Source: Gossypium raimondii
Taxonomy: Eukaryota > Streptophyta > Magnoliopsida > Malvales > Malvaceae
Length of the DNA: 64,000 nucleotides
Assembly: GCF_025698545.1 (NCBI RefSeq)
Contig: NC_068575.1
Location: forward strand, 57,111,980-57,175,979
Direction of reading: 5' to 3'
The position numbers and the translations under genes were made by a program. The notes under the pieces were generated by a model. That model was not told the DNA's origin and made no database searches. It worked only from the letters and a program-made list of their open reading frames with translations. Positions 12,782-26,310 of the stretch are shown here, one piece after another. Numbering within the stretch: the stretch's first letter is position 1; each line of letters opens with the position of its first letter.

Positions 12782-14040
12782 GTAACAGCCCGATTTTAGT
12801 TAAATCAAAACAGTAGTTTTGGAACCACAAATCCGAGGTTAAAAAATTATTCTAATATTATTTTTGGTACTTAAAACATGCAAATATTTATGTGTGAAAG
12901 TTTCGTGAAGAAATTTTACTGTTTGAATGCTTAATTCGGTAAAAAGGACTAAATCGCATAAAATATAAAAGTTGTGTTTTATAAGCTAAAGGTGTCTAAT
13001 AGCTATAGAACATTAAAGTAAAGGTCCTTAAGTAGTAAATAGGCCATTTATGAGTTATTGGATGATAGTGGAGTGGCATTTGGTGTAATTACTAATTTTT
13101 TTAATGGTAAAATAGTAAATAAGTAAATTAAAGATAAATTAAATAAAAAATTTACCAACCCATTTGTTTCATCTTCTCCACCGAAATTTTCAGAAAAATA
13201 GGGGTTTTGAAGCTTAAAATTTCAGCCACTTAATTCCTTTGCATGTAAGTGATTCCTTGTTCCGTTTTTATTGATTTTTATGTTTCCGGGATCGTTGCTT
13301 TGTAGTCTAGCTAGTCCATGCTTTAATTTTGAATCTGATAATGATTTTTTGAAATTCCATGGATGAATATTCAATCTTTTTGTTGTTTGATGATGAAAAA
13401 TAAATATTTGTTGATAGATTATCATATTTTATTAAGCGCTTTTTGAAAAAAAATGCTTATTATGGATTAAATTGTGAAATTTGTAAATTGGGGGTTGAAA
13501 TGTGAAATAAATAGAATTAATGGGCTGTTAAGGACCTAGGGAAGATTCGGCTATGCTTTGGTATGATGAAATTTTGTGTATTTTGTGTAGTTTTAAAATA
13601 GGAACTAAATTGTAAAAATGTGAAATTTTAGGGGCAAATATGTAAAATAGCCCTAACGTGTGTTTTGGATTAAATTGAATAAATAGTTGATTAAATAATT
13701 TGATTTTGATAATATATAGATCAAGATAAGTCGAGATTGAGATTAGATCGGGGAAAAGAAAAAGTAGACGAATAGTCGATAATTTCTATTCGAACAACTC
13801 GAGGTAAGTTCGTATAATTAGAATCGAACTTTCATTTAATTGCAATTGTATGAAATGAATATGTATATATATTCGAATTGAATGGTTGAACTAAACGATA
13901 TTGAATTGTCTAATTTGAAATGTATTGAGTAATACCAAACTCCGTTTGAACTATGGAAAATAGTAGGATACGAGTGACATGTCACTAGGGTTACCGTTTT
14001 GGTTGAGCTCCTACATTTGTTGCGGACTCACCACAGCTTG
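12782..14040 (+). mobile_element. LTR-like repeat block (truncated), TGTAACAGCC start
   Basis: Begins TGTAACAGCCCGATTTT. Its layout matches, in the same order, the reverse complement of the 17710 end of the next block: a start, the phrase on resting-state pasture-like AT text, an A-rich leader near 13140-13230, and a TAAGTTC-containing stretch near 13803. It stops where the next block begins. I read it as a fossil LTR or non-autonomous LTR-retroelement piece, probably Ty3/gypsy-related, old and broken. Family assignment is from memory of similar cotton repeats. Confidence 0.5.
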
Positions 14041-17000
14041 TGTAACACCTCTGACCCACATCCTTTGCCGGAATAGGGTTACAGAATATTACTGGAGTTT
14101 ACAGATTAATTACACATAATTCCACTATTTACTTATGATCATATCAAAGCTGTCCACTAAAGTGATCGTCATTAAATTATCTATATCTTGAGCTACGGAA
14201 CTCCGAATTAAGATTTGCTAAATTTCTCTGAAGCTAGACTCACATATCTTCTTACCATAAATTTTTTAAAATTTATAGTTTAGCCAATAAGTACACTTTA
14301 TTCTTTAAAGTCATCATTGTTCTGTTGTGTGACAGTTTCGACCTTTCTTCACTAAAAATTAATTATATCCTCGTACGGGATTTGGATGATGTTTCCGTTT
14401 GTTTCTATTGAAAATAGACTCATTAATAATTTTAAACATATAAATTATAACCCATAATTATTTTTATATAATTTTTAATGATTTTCCAAAGTCAGAACAG
14501 GGATTCTAAAATCACTCTAACCCTGTCTCATAAAATTTTAAATATCTCATAATATGAAATTCTTTTGCTTACACCGTTTCTTCTATGTAAAACTAGACTC
14601 AATAAGATTTTATTTCATATTTTATTAAACCTCTAATTCGATTTCCACAATTTTTGGTGAATTTTCAAAGTCGGACTACTGTTGCTGTCCAAAACTGTTT
14701 TAGTGAAAAATATTGATAACTAAGTTTATAACACCTTCACTTCCTTTTAATTAAACCCTGTACATGACATATAAACCTTAAGATGCACAATAATATTTAC
14801 CAAAGTAATCTGGATAGTGTGCCCTGATGTGTTGATCTGATCCACCAATTTCACATAAATCAACAAAGAACATTAAACACATAGGAGTAAGCTTATGTAA
14901 GCTTAGTAAGATTTTATATATAACTTTAACTCTTCTAATTTTCTTTATTTTCATTTGCACTTCTTTACTTTCCACATTTATCCCATATGCATAACACACA
15001 AGTCATGATCATATCATTCAACCATGGTCACAAGCTAGTGCATTTAACCAAAACCCTTTTTTTTTTCCCCGAATTGATCGCATAATAAGTCATTTCTTGA
15101 AAAAAAAATTGCATAATTTAAATCTTACCACTTTTTCACAAGCACTAGCATATTTTCACTTCAATACTTACCAATTCAATGCATTATATAAATAATCATA
15201 TTACCATTCCGCCAATGGCTTGGCACTTGCCTATGCATCAAGCAACCACACTGGTTAGCATACTTGCACATATATTATATAAATTCAACTTTGATAAACT
15301 TATTTTCTCGACATGTCACACTTGAGTTTATTACAACAACCATATCATATCTCATTTGTTTCACAAATATTTCAATTCTCATGCTTGCTGTATAAATAGC
15401 TTTTCACAATTTATTTCACATTTCATTATACAATTGCAATATCAATTCCATAGTCATTTTATGAGTATATAACTCATATATTCCATATATTTGCAACATA
15501 TTTCACATTCTATTTTCAATTCACTATTTCATATTCTTAGCCCGAAGTAGACTTTATAGAACATACCGGATAAACGTAATAAATACAGATGTGCATTATT
15601 ATGCACTAATGAACAGAGAGCACTTAAGTGCTATACAGAGAGCATAGATGTGCTAATCGAAGAGCACTAACGTGCTAATAATCAGAGAGCACTAATGTGC
15701 TAATAATCAGAGAGCATTGATTTGGTAATAATCAGAGAGCGCGCTAAGGTTACTTAATGGCATGCCACTAATATTCTAGTAGTTCTAATCTCTTCTACTT
15801 GGACAAATTATATTATGCACATATATCACATTTACACTTTTCGCATAATGCTTCTATATAATTTACAATTTAATCCTTGCACCGATAATCCGTATACTTA
15901 TATCTTCACTATCTTTAATACATGTAATATATTTCTAAATTCATTATTCATCCATAATTCACTAATCATCCTTATCATGTATTTCACATATCACTTTTAT
16001 ATATTTTGTAATTTAGTCATTAGCGCAAAATTTTATGTATCAATATATTTTACTTTTAATAACACATATAACATAAGTCAATACTAACACATATTTCTCA
16101 TTCAATTCAATAAAATTACTTACCTCAATATTTACTTAATTAAGCTCAATATAAAATAATAATCAATTTCAATTTCTTGGGTCCATTTATCGCTTACTTT
16201 TCTTAATCAATTTAGGGGACGGTTACGGAATTGAGTACTTCGTTTTCACAATGCCATAGTATAACTATGGTATTGCATATAATCACATATCACACACCAA
16301 AGTCATAGCCCAGCCATGGTCTTACACGGAAGCACATATCACACCGATGTCATAGCCCAGCTATGGTCCAACCATAGTCTTTTCCGTCAATGCGTATGAG
16401 TCACTGAACGAAAGTACTCAATCCAATGTTCCACTAAATTAGAACTTTTATTCAAACATTCATATTTTCACAATTATCTCAGTTTAATAACATTCATATA
16501 CAATAACATACTATAGAATTCATGAAATTTTCATAAAAATTCATTAAAATTATCCATGTGAACTTACCTAGGCCAATCAGTAGAATTTGTAAAAATCCAG
16601 GGACTAGTTTAATATTTTCTCTTTTCTGCGTTTATCTTCGGATTCCCGATCTATAATATAAATTTTCCATTCATTAGCATCTAATTCAATACTAATTCAC
16701 TTCGCAATTTATGCCCTTTAATTTTTGAAATTACACCTTTACCCTAAAATTTACAATTTTTACAATTTAGTCCCTACTCAATTAACACTTTAATTGAACT
16801 AATTTTTCCTCAAATAACACTTTATCTAATCATTTTAGGCTATTATACAGCCTTTGATATTTATAATTTCAGTACAAAACTCCAATTCCTAGCTTTTTCA
16901 CAATTAGGTCCTAAAAATTATTTTCTACTAAGATCACTTAATAAAATCACAATATAATGAAATTAAAACTTCAAATCTATGATAATTCATCAGAAAATTC

Positions 17001-17710
17001 CAGTACTCACTCATGGTAACTTTCAAAATCATTCATAGAATAAAAACAAATGAATTCAATAGTTGGACTTAATTGTAAAAGTCACAAAACATGAAAATTA
17101 CAAAGAAAAGGCAAAATTGAACTTATATGATGAAAAATATGAAAAAAAAGCTTTAAAAATCTCTCCTATGGCGTTTTGGCTGAAGAAAAATGATGAAATC
17201 TCTAGATTTTTCAATTTTGTCTTTGTTTTATATGTTTAATTTGTAAAATTTCCAATTTTGCCCTTGTTTCTCATTATTTTCTTGCCCAAACCGTCCAGCC
17301 CATATAATTTGGGCCTGATTGCCTTTTAAATCCCTCTTTATTAGTCACTTAAGCTATTTAGTCACAATTTAACAAATTTTGCACTATTTTCAATTTAGTC
17401 CTTTTTAATTAATTGACTATCCCAACGTTAAAATTTTCTAACGAAACTTTAATACTAACTCAATGACACTTCATAAATATGTATAAAAATATTTATGGTG
17501 TGGCTTATGAATTTGAGGTCTCGATACCTCATTTTAGACCCAATTTACCTATTAAATTCTTTTTAAATCACAAAATTTACTAATTCAAAAACTCTTCTAA
17601 ATTCACACTTGAACCATAATTATTAATTTATTAAAATTTCAAGCTTACTTGTCTGATTTAGTGATCCCAAATCACTATTTCCGACACTACTGAAAATTAG
17701 GCTGTTATAA
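14041..17710 (-). mobile_element. LTR-retroelement-like block, opposite orientation
   Basis: Bounded by TGTAACACCTCTGACC at 14041 and by AGGCTGTTATA at 17710, whose reverse complement TATAACAGCCTAATTTT nearly repeats the start of the 12782 block. Inside are an array of about 27-bp units with AGAGAGCACTAATGTGCTA (15600-15745) and repeated CATAGCCCAGCTATGGTC phrases (16300-16375). No retroviral-type coding frames are visible. I read it as a fossil LTR-derived, non-autonomous sequence; the exact family is unresolved. Confidence 0.5.
15600..15745. repeat. Short tandem array, about 27-bp unit
   Basis: Four to five imperfect copies of a unit containing AGAGAGCACTAATGTGCTA, each with a small inverted repeat (AGCAC/GTGCT). 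It lies inside the 14041-17710 repeat block. Confidence 0.7.
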
Positions 17711-17750
17711 TTATTCTAATTTCTTGTCTTCTAGTTTTCTTTTTGGGTAG

Positions 17751-18282
17751 AAAATACGCACTGTGGAGCAGGATGGAAAGACCATTAAACTTCAAATTGT
17801 ATGTTTTAGCATGCTGTACTGCTATTTCCTTTTTTTCCTTTTTTGGTTTAATCATTTTTGTGTGTTTTCAGTTTAACTTTGCGTTTTACTAGTTAATTTG
17901 TTCTTTGGTTAAATGTACAGTGGGACACTGCTGGACAAGAACGATTTAGGACAATCACTAGCAACTACTACCGTGGGGCTCATGGCATAATTGTGGGTGA
18001 TCCTTTCCTTTCTAATTTTTCTCCTTTCAGTTCCAACTTTGTGGCTTCCACTGCTTATTTATGCTTCTCATAAACATCTGTTCTTATATCTTTTTCTTTC
18101 TCATTTACTGGTGGCTCCCCTATTAGGTTGTTTATGATGTGACAGACCAAGAAAGCTTCAACAATGTCAAGCAGTGGCTGAACGAAATTGATCGTTATGC
18201 TAGTGATAATGTTAACAAACTACTGGTTGGAAACAAGTGTGATCTTACTGAAAACAAAGTCGTGTCATACGAGATCGCTAAG
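17751..18282 (+). pseudogene. RABD2/Rab1-type small GTPase fragment (three internal exons)
   Basis: Three exons with sound GT-AG borders read in frame without stops: 17751-17798 (KIRTVEQDGKTIKLQI), 17921-17992 ([20 protein letters not shown] then HGII) and 18127-18282 ([20 protein letters not shown] and onward to VSYEIAK). They include the switch II WDTAGQE motif and the NKCD guanine-binding motif (GNKCDL). They match Rab1/RABD2 GTPases, which act in ER-to-Golgi transport. The 5' exons (P-loop, switch I) and the last exon (SAK motif, C-terminal prenylation cysteines) are not found in the window. An LTR-like block ends about 40 bp upstream and a MITE starts at the last donor. It cannot encode a working GTPase. 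The clean reading frame suggests a recent truncation or a captured gene piece. Confidence 0.85.
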
Positions 18283-18283
18283 G

Positions 18284-18945
18284 TTTATGTTATGTTTGGA
18301 TGTGAAATATAAACTAATATTTTGTTTATGTGATATTACATATAAACTAATAAAATCATGTAACTTTTTGTTAATATAAGAATGTTATGTTTGGATGTGA
18401 AATATAATTCTCAAGTTATTTATTACTTCTAATATTTTGTTTTTTATTGTAGAATAATTAAATTATTTGATTCACTAATGATATTTTAGCACATTAAACA
18501 CGCATTGCAGTTTAAAAATAATAAAATAGATTATATATTATTTTTATAGTATTATATATTATGCTTTTTAATTCATATAATAATAATTATATTAAGAATT
18601 TTATAAAATTATATATTTATTTTATTAAATTATATTTAATAATAATTATGTTAAAATATGGTTAAATTATTTATTATTTTAATAATAATCTTATTAAAGT
18701 TTAATAACAATAACAATAATCATCTACCTACAAAAATTCATTAAGGGTATTCTAGTCATTTTAGTTTATTTTTTCCTTATGCTATTACAACACCATTCCA
18801 TTCAACCAAATATAAGAATACTATTACACTTCTATTCCATTTCATTCAGTCAAACAAATAAATTACTAATTACAACTTTATTCCATTACAGCTCTATTCA
18901 ATTACATCTTTATTCCATTACAGTGAACCAAACGTACCGTTAATT
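18284..18945 (-). mobile_element. MITE-like element with GTTTGG-type ends
   Basis: Left end GTTATGTTTGGATGTGA and right end whose reverse complement is GGTACGTTTGGTTCACTG form imperfect terminal inverted repeats around a very AT-rich non-coding body. The phrase GTTATGTTTGGATGTGAAAT also occurs again near 18384, a 94-bp direct repeat at the left end. The body matches 10675-11345 in inverted orientation. It sits in what would have been the last intron of the Rab fragment. Confidence 0.6.
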
Positions 18946-19480
18946 TCTTTTTACGAGGAAAATCTGAATTTATAATTATACAATTTATTTAAATTAGTAA
19001 ACATGACACACATATCAAACATATCCCTTAACAGTATTTCTTTAAATGTATCTCAGTAATTATACTACTATTTATACATAATTTTCTATCACTTTACTTA
19101 CAACTTATGGTGAATAAAATTGAATATTAGTTATAATATTTTATCAGTTTAACCAAAATTAGTGTTAAATAAGCATATATGAACATTATTTATTATTAGT
19201 TCGGATATAGGAGGTTAAAAAACGGTGCAAATAAAACGTAGGGAAGCCGGTTTTTTATTTAACACACCAAATTTAAGTTATTTGCTTAATAAGATTTACA
19301 ATTTATTCCGCATAAGATTTGAGCTCGCATTACCATTTGGGTATGGGTGATTGAAGGACATGATTGATACTATATAAATATACTAGGATTTAATTAGAAT
19401 ATTTTGGAGTCCAGAGATGAGTTTAAAATGCGAACCATAATTTGAGGATGTGAAGTGCAATTAATCCCAGAAAAATCGAG
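18946..19480. other. Upstream region of the CK2 beta gene
   Basis: AT-rich, no coding signal. 18960-19050 resembles 1440-1520 upstream of the CK2 beta pseudogene, hinting that the duplicated segment once reached this far. Confidence 0.35.
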
Positions 19481-19598
19481 AAATGAAATCGGAAAGGGAA
19501 AAAAATTACGGAGGCAGCTGCAGCAAGCAAAGGGCAAGAAAACAAGAGAGACAGAGGGAGCACCTTGAGGAGCTCGTGTTTCTCCCTTTCGTATTCAG

Positions 19599-19607
19599 AA
19601 ACCCTAG
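19599..19607 (+). promoter_or_regulatory. Telo-box-like AAACCCTAG in the CK2 beta leader
   Basis: AAACCCTAG lies in a GC-richer, CT-rich leader (19480-19775) about 250 bp upstream of the start codon. It is probably within the 5' UTR or core promoter. A donor-like GTAAGC follows at 19778, so a small 5'-UTR intron is possible. Confidence 0.4.
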
Positions 19608-19851
19608 TTTTCTCCGTCTTCAGCCCTACGTTACCTGCTTCTCATCCTTCATATCCGCTTCATCCAGCCTCGTTTTCCTTTTTCACTTCTCCAAGAAAAC
19701 GGCCGCCATTTCCTCCTCCGACCTGCAACCCCCTCCCCTTTATTTCTCAATTCTAGGTTCTCACTCTCCCCGCAATGTAAGCTTGAACTTTTAAACCATT
19801 AATAGCAATTGGAAATTGGGTGGTGAAAAATAATAACAATAAATAAAAGCT

Positions 19852-22809
<2,958 letters not shown>

Positions 22810-23357
22810 TGTGATACAGTAACCGCAAGCTGTATGTAAGTTGAGCTGAGATCTCCTATAGTCGGATGGACAGTAGCAGGCAATTTTCACATAGCCTGGT
22901 GATTCTTTCACTGCCGTGGATGCCCTAACATGCAGGAAATGAAGTGCAGAGAAAAAGAATTGGTAGGAGGATTTAAATGGCAATGAAACATGGCTCTGTT
23001 AGTTGAGCACAAATATTTATGTATCTACCCTAGAATTTATTAATGAATTGAACAGAGCATTTGTAAGCGTGTTTCTTTTATCGTGGGTTGAGGATTGTTC
23101 TGAATGTATTCCCTAAAGATAACTATATCCAGTTGCAGGTGTAGTAGCCCCATGTTTTTGAGCAACGTGTTTTCTTTCTTTATTGTGCATTTGCACTGCA
23201 GTAGTAATGGTAAGGTAAACCCTTGCCATCCTAGACTATAGAGTAGGTATGAATTTTGGTTTTCCCCTGACCGCGTGGACAAACAAGCGTTCCTTCATTG
23301 CGTAACTTGTGTGTTGGTCGCTTGCTGCTTCCTGGCAACATACTCCTACCCTACGGA
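22810..23357 (+). other. 3' UTR and downstream flank of CK2 beta
   Basis: No gene. Probably 3' UTR running to somewhere in 23100-23300. A tandem repeat array starts directly after it. Confidence 0.5.
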
Positions 23358-24193
23358 CATGGCCGGCTCATGTTATCTCTCGGCGCTGCAGCGTGCATAA
23401 ACTCACCATCTTTGAAAAATATGGAATAATCAAAAGATACCGTCAAAGAGTCATATGAATTACAAATTGCATTGTATTTTGTTTTTGAATAATTCATGAT
23501 TTACAACAAATAATATCCTTTCCAGGTGAAACAAAGTGGGGAAAAAGTAGTCATTTTACAACATGATCATGTCCGCTCATGTTATCTCTCGATATTGCAG
23601 CGTATAAACTCACCATCTTTGAAAAATATGGAATAATCAAAAGATACCGTCAAAGAGTCATATGAATTACAAATTGCATTGTATTTTGTTTTTGAATAAT
23701 TCATGATTTACAACAAATAATATCCTTTCCAGGTGAAACAAAGTGGGGAAAAAAGTAGTCATTTTACAAAATGATCATGTCCGGCTCATGTTATCTCTCA
23801 TACTGCAGCGCATAAACTCACCATCTTTGAAAAATATGGAATAATCAAAAGATACCGTCAAAGAGTCATATGAATTACAAATTGCATTGTATTTTGTTTT
23901 TGAATAATTCATGATTTACAACAAATAATATCCTTTCCAGGTGAAACAAAGTGGGGAAAAAAGTAGTCATTTTACAAAATGATCATGTCCGACTCATGTT
24001 ATCTCTCGGCGCTGCAGCGTGCATAAACTCACCATCTTTGAAAAATATGGAATAATCAAAAGATACCGTCAAAGAGTCATATGAATTACAAATTGCATTG
24101 TATTTTGTTTTTGAATAATTCATGATTTACAACAAATAATATCCTTTCCAGGTGAAACAAAGTGGGGAAAAAAGTAGTCATTTTACAAAATGA
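23358..24193. repeat. Four-copy tandem repeat, about 208-bp unit
   Basis: Four near-identical copies of a unit running from GGCTCATGTTATCTCTC to AAGTAGTCATTTTACAA. The ACTCACCATCTTTG landmark falls at 23401, 23608, 23816 and 24027 (periods 207, 208, 211). Copies differ mainly in a small segment around CTGCAGCG, where copies 1 and 4 share GGCGCTGCAGCGTGC and copies 2 and 3 are variants. The high identity implies recent expansion. No coding frame spans the array. Confidence 0.93.
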
Positions 24194-24798
24194 TTTCCTC
24201 TTCAATATAATAATCAATTAGTGAGAAAGTTGGAAATTCGGGTGGTTTTGTTTGTTTGCCTGATGGTGCCGAGAAACCAAACACGACTGCATTTTGCGTT
24301 ATGGAAAGATGAAGGCCCCGTTCTTTAATCTGGTTGAAAAGCACTTTTACACCCAAAAGTGCTTTTGGGTGAAAAGTAACAGAGAACATATTTCATTTGA
24401 GGCCAGTACACTAGCTTTTCTAAAGCACTTTTGGGCAGATGAAAACGCAGAAAATTTCTGCTTTTCCGGCCAAAAAGTGCTTCTTAACTGATCTTTTACT
24501 TTTTTAGCCCCACACACAAACTACTGCTGCTTCTTAGCTGGTCTTTTACTTCTTTGCTCTCATCTCTTCTCTCGCTGGTTCTTTGTTCCTCTGCTTCTTA
24601 ACTAACAAATATCACGTTTTTCTCTTTATTTTTGGACAACCACTTCATCTTCAAACTCAAAGAGCCTTTCATTTATATATTTTAACAACTTTAAATGGAT
24701 CTTTGCACCATATAAAATTGATCTTTGGCTGAGAAACTTATTATTACCTCATATTTCTTTAGTGAAGAAGAAGAAGGAATAAGAAAAATCCAACTTAC

Positions 24799-25022
24799 AG
24801 GAGTCTTAAGGTAGAGATATGTCCTATCTCCTTCGGTATATTACCAGTCAATTCATTCCACATGAAATGTCTTCCACAAACAAAAAGAGAAAAGGAGTTA
24901 GCTCTACTGGAAATTATGTGTCAAGAACATTTAAGATATAACAAACTCACAGTATTTTGAGGTGAGAAAGTTGGCCAAGTTCAGGCGCTAAAGTTCCAGA
25001 GAGATTCATATTTAGTAGCTGA
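24799..25022 (-). pseudogene. Captured LRR receptor-kinase exons (two LRR units)
   Basis: Two exons of exactly 72 nt each, the standard one-repeat LRR exon size, with intact borders: 25022-24951 (QLLNMNLSGTLAPELGQLSH) and 24870-24799 (FMWNELTGNIPKEIGHISTL). The sequence resembles the ectodomain of LRR-VIII-1 receptor kinases such as Arabidopsis At1g06840. Signal peptide, other repeats, membrane span and kinase are missing. Retained introns show that genomic DNA was captured. An ATG at 25135 opens a frame that runs through the adjacent intron into the first LRR exon (62 codons, hydrophobic N-terminus). Confidence 0.83.
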
Positions 25023-25289
25023 CTGCAATAATTATATATAGCAGACAGCATTAAGGACAAGCAGCAAAATTTTCCAGAATCAACAAAATGAAAAACGATT
25101 GAAAAGTGGAGCAGCAACCCTATCAGCAACCCCATCTCTCACTCACCGTTTTCAGTCAATCAAAGCCTATCTTCAAATCCAATTCCAATTCTTTGATTCC
25201 ATGATTCCAAGCTTAAGATATAAAAGAATGAATATATGAAATCTTACAAAAATAATAAAAAAAGGGTTGATGAGTTTCAATATACTAAC

Positions 25290-25366
25290 CTTGTTACTCC
25301 TCTGTAAATTGAAGCCCCTCTAGAAAATCCACTACTTTTCCTTCTAAGATGAGCAACATATTCTTG
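25290..25366 (-). pseudogene. Captured AP2-domain exon (AINTEGUMENTA-like type)
   Basis: The minus strand reads [20 protein letters not shown] then YRGVT(R) and ends at a good donor (ACAAG|GTTAGT). This is the linker and start of the second AP2 repeat of ANT/AIL/PLETHORA transcription factors. The break after GVTR is a normal exon border in that family. Only 77 bp are present; the DNA-contacting remainder (HHQHGRWQ...) is absent. No start codon is seen in frame upstream. It lies inside the TIR element, so it is a copied fragment and not a gene. Confidence 0.85.
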
Positions 25367-25482
25367 GCAGAGGAGGCGTGAGAGAAGAAAAGAATGTAAA
25401 AGGTCTTTTGACTGAGTTGATTTTTCTTTTTTGAAACAAAACTGAGTTAGATTTTCTTGAATGAAACAAAGGGACTAAAATC

Positions 25483-25577
25483 ATAAATATTAATTACATA
25501 AATATTAATTACAAACTTATAATTACATAAATATTAATTACAAACTTATAATTACATAAATATTAATTACATAAATA
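25483..25577. repeat. Short tandem repeat, about 29-bp AT-rich unit
   Basis: About three copies of AATTACATAAATATTAATTA followed by CAAACTTAT, inside the TIR element. Confidence 0.75.
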
Positions 25578-26133
25578 GAATTAACAAGAGATGCTATAGC
25601 TTCTAGTTTAAAGAATTCACTTTAAATTGTAAATGCTATTGTAAAATTTTTAGTATTTATATATTATCCTTTTTAAAACTTCAATCCAAATATATGTAAT
25701 ATTTTAATTTGTTAGTTTTATGTTTTCTATGTTATTTGAATATATAATATGAGTTATATATTCAAATACATTTTAAAATAAAATAATACAAATGTGTTAA
25801 AAGCATTAATTAAAATAAAAATAATTTTAATTACTTAGAAATATTTAAAATTAATATTATATATTAAAATATTAATAATAAGTTATAATAAAATTTTTTA
25901 TATTTTTGCTAAAATATCATAATATTAACTAATTTGAACATTATTTAAATACATATTTGTTACTTTATAATATAATGTCTAAAATGGACATTTTATTCTT
26001 CAAAAGCACTTTTTAACAGCAATGCCAAACACTCAAAATTTTCAAAAGCACCTCTTAAAAGCACTTCTAAAAAGCACTTTTCCACAGCACTTCTCAAAAG
26101 CACTTTTTAAAAGCAATGAAGAACTGACCCGAA

Positions 26134-26279
26134 GGCTGGGCAAAATTATCCAACTTTTTCAACACGTGGATTCCTCAGTCATATTTTCCCTACCTCTTAA
26201 AAACTCAATTCTACCCCTTAATCATAAGTGAAATAACAAAAGGACATTGATCTCAAGTTTAATCTTGAATAACCCTTAA

Positions 26280-26310
<31 letters not shown>

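Larger units (their letters stand above)
24314..26130. mobile_element. TIR element carrying captured exons from two host genes
   Basis: The left end GGCCCCGTTCTTTAATC and the reverse complement of the right end, GGGTCAGTTCTTCATTG, are imperfect terminal inverted repeats. Both ends have clusters of AAAAGCACTTTT-like subterminal repeats (24335-24490; 25995-26115). A 3-bp direct duplication GAA flanks it (24311-24313; 26131-26133), in keeping with a PIF/Harbinger-like transposon, though superfamily is not certain. No transposase is present. Inside, on the minus strand, lie an AP2-domain exon (25366-25290) and two LRR receptor-kinase exons (25022-24951, 24870-24799) with their splice sites. This is a Pack-type, gene-fragment-carrying DNA transposon. 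Confidence 0.72.

Noticed and set aside
19483-19794. 103-codon frame before CK2 beta
   Set aside because: CT-rich leader sequence; no known protein and in a different frame from the real start at 19852.
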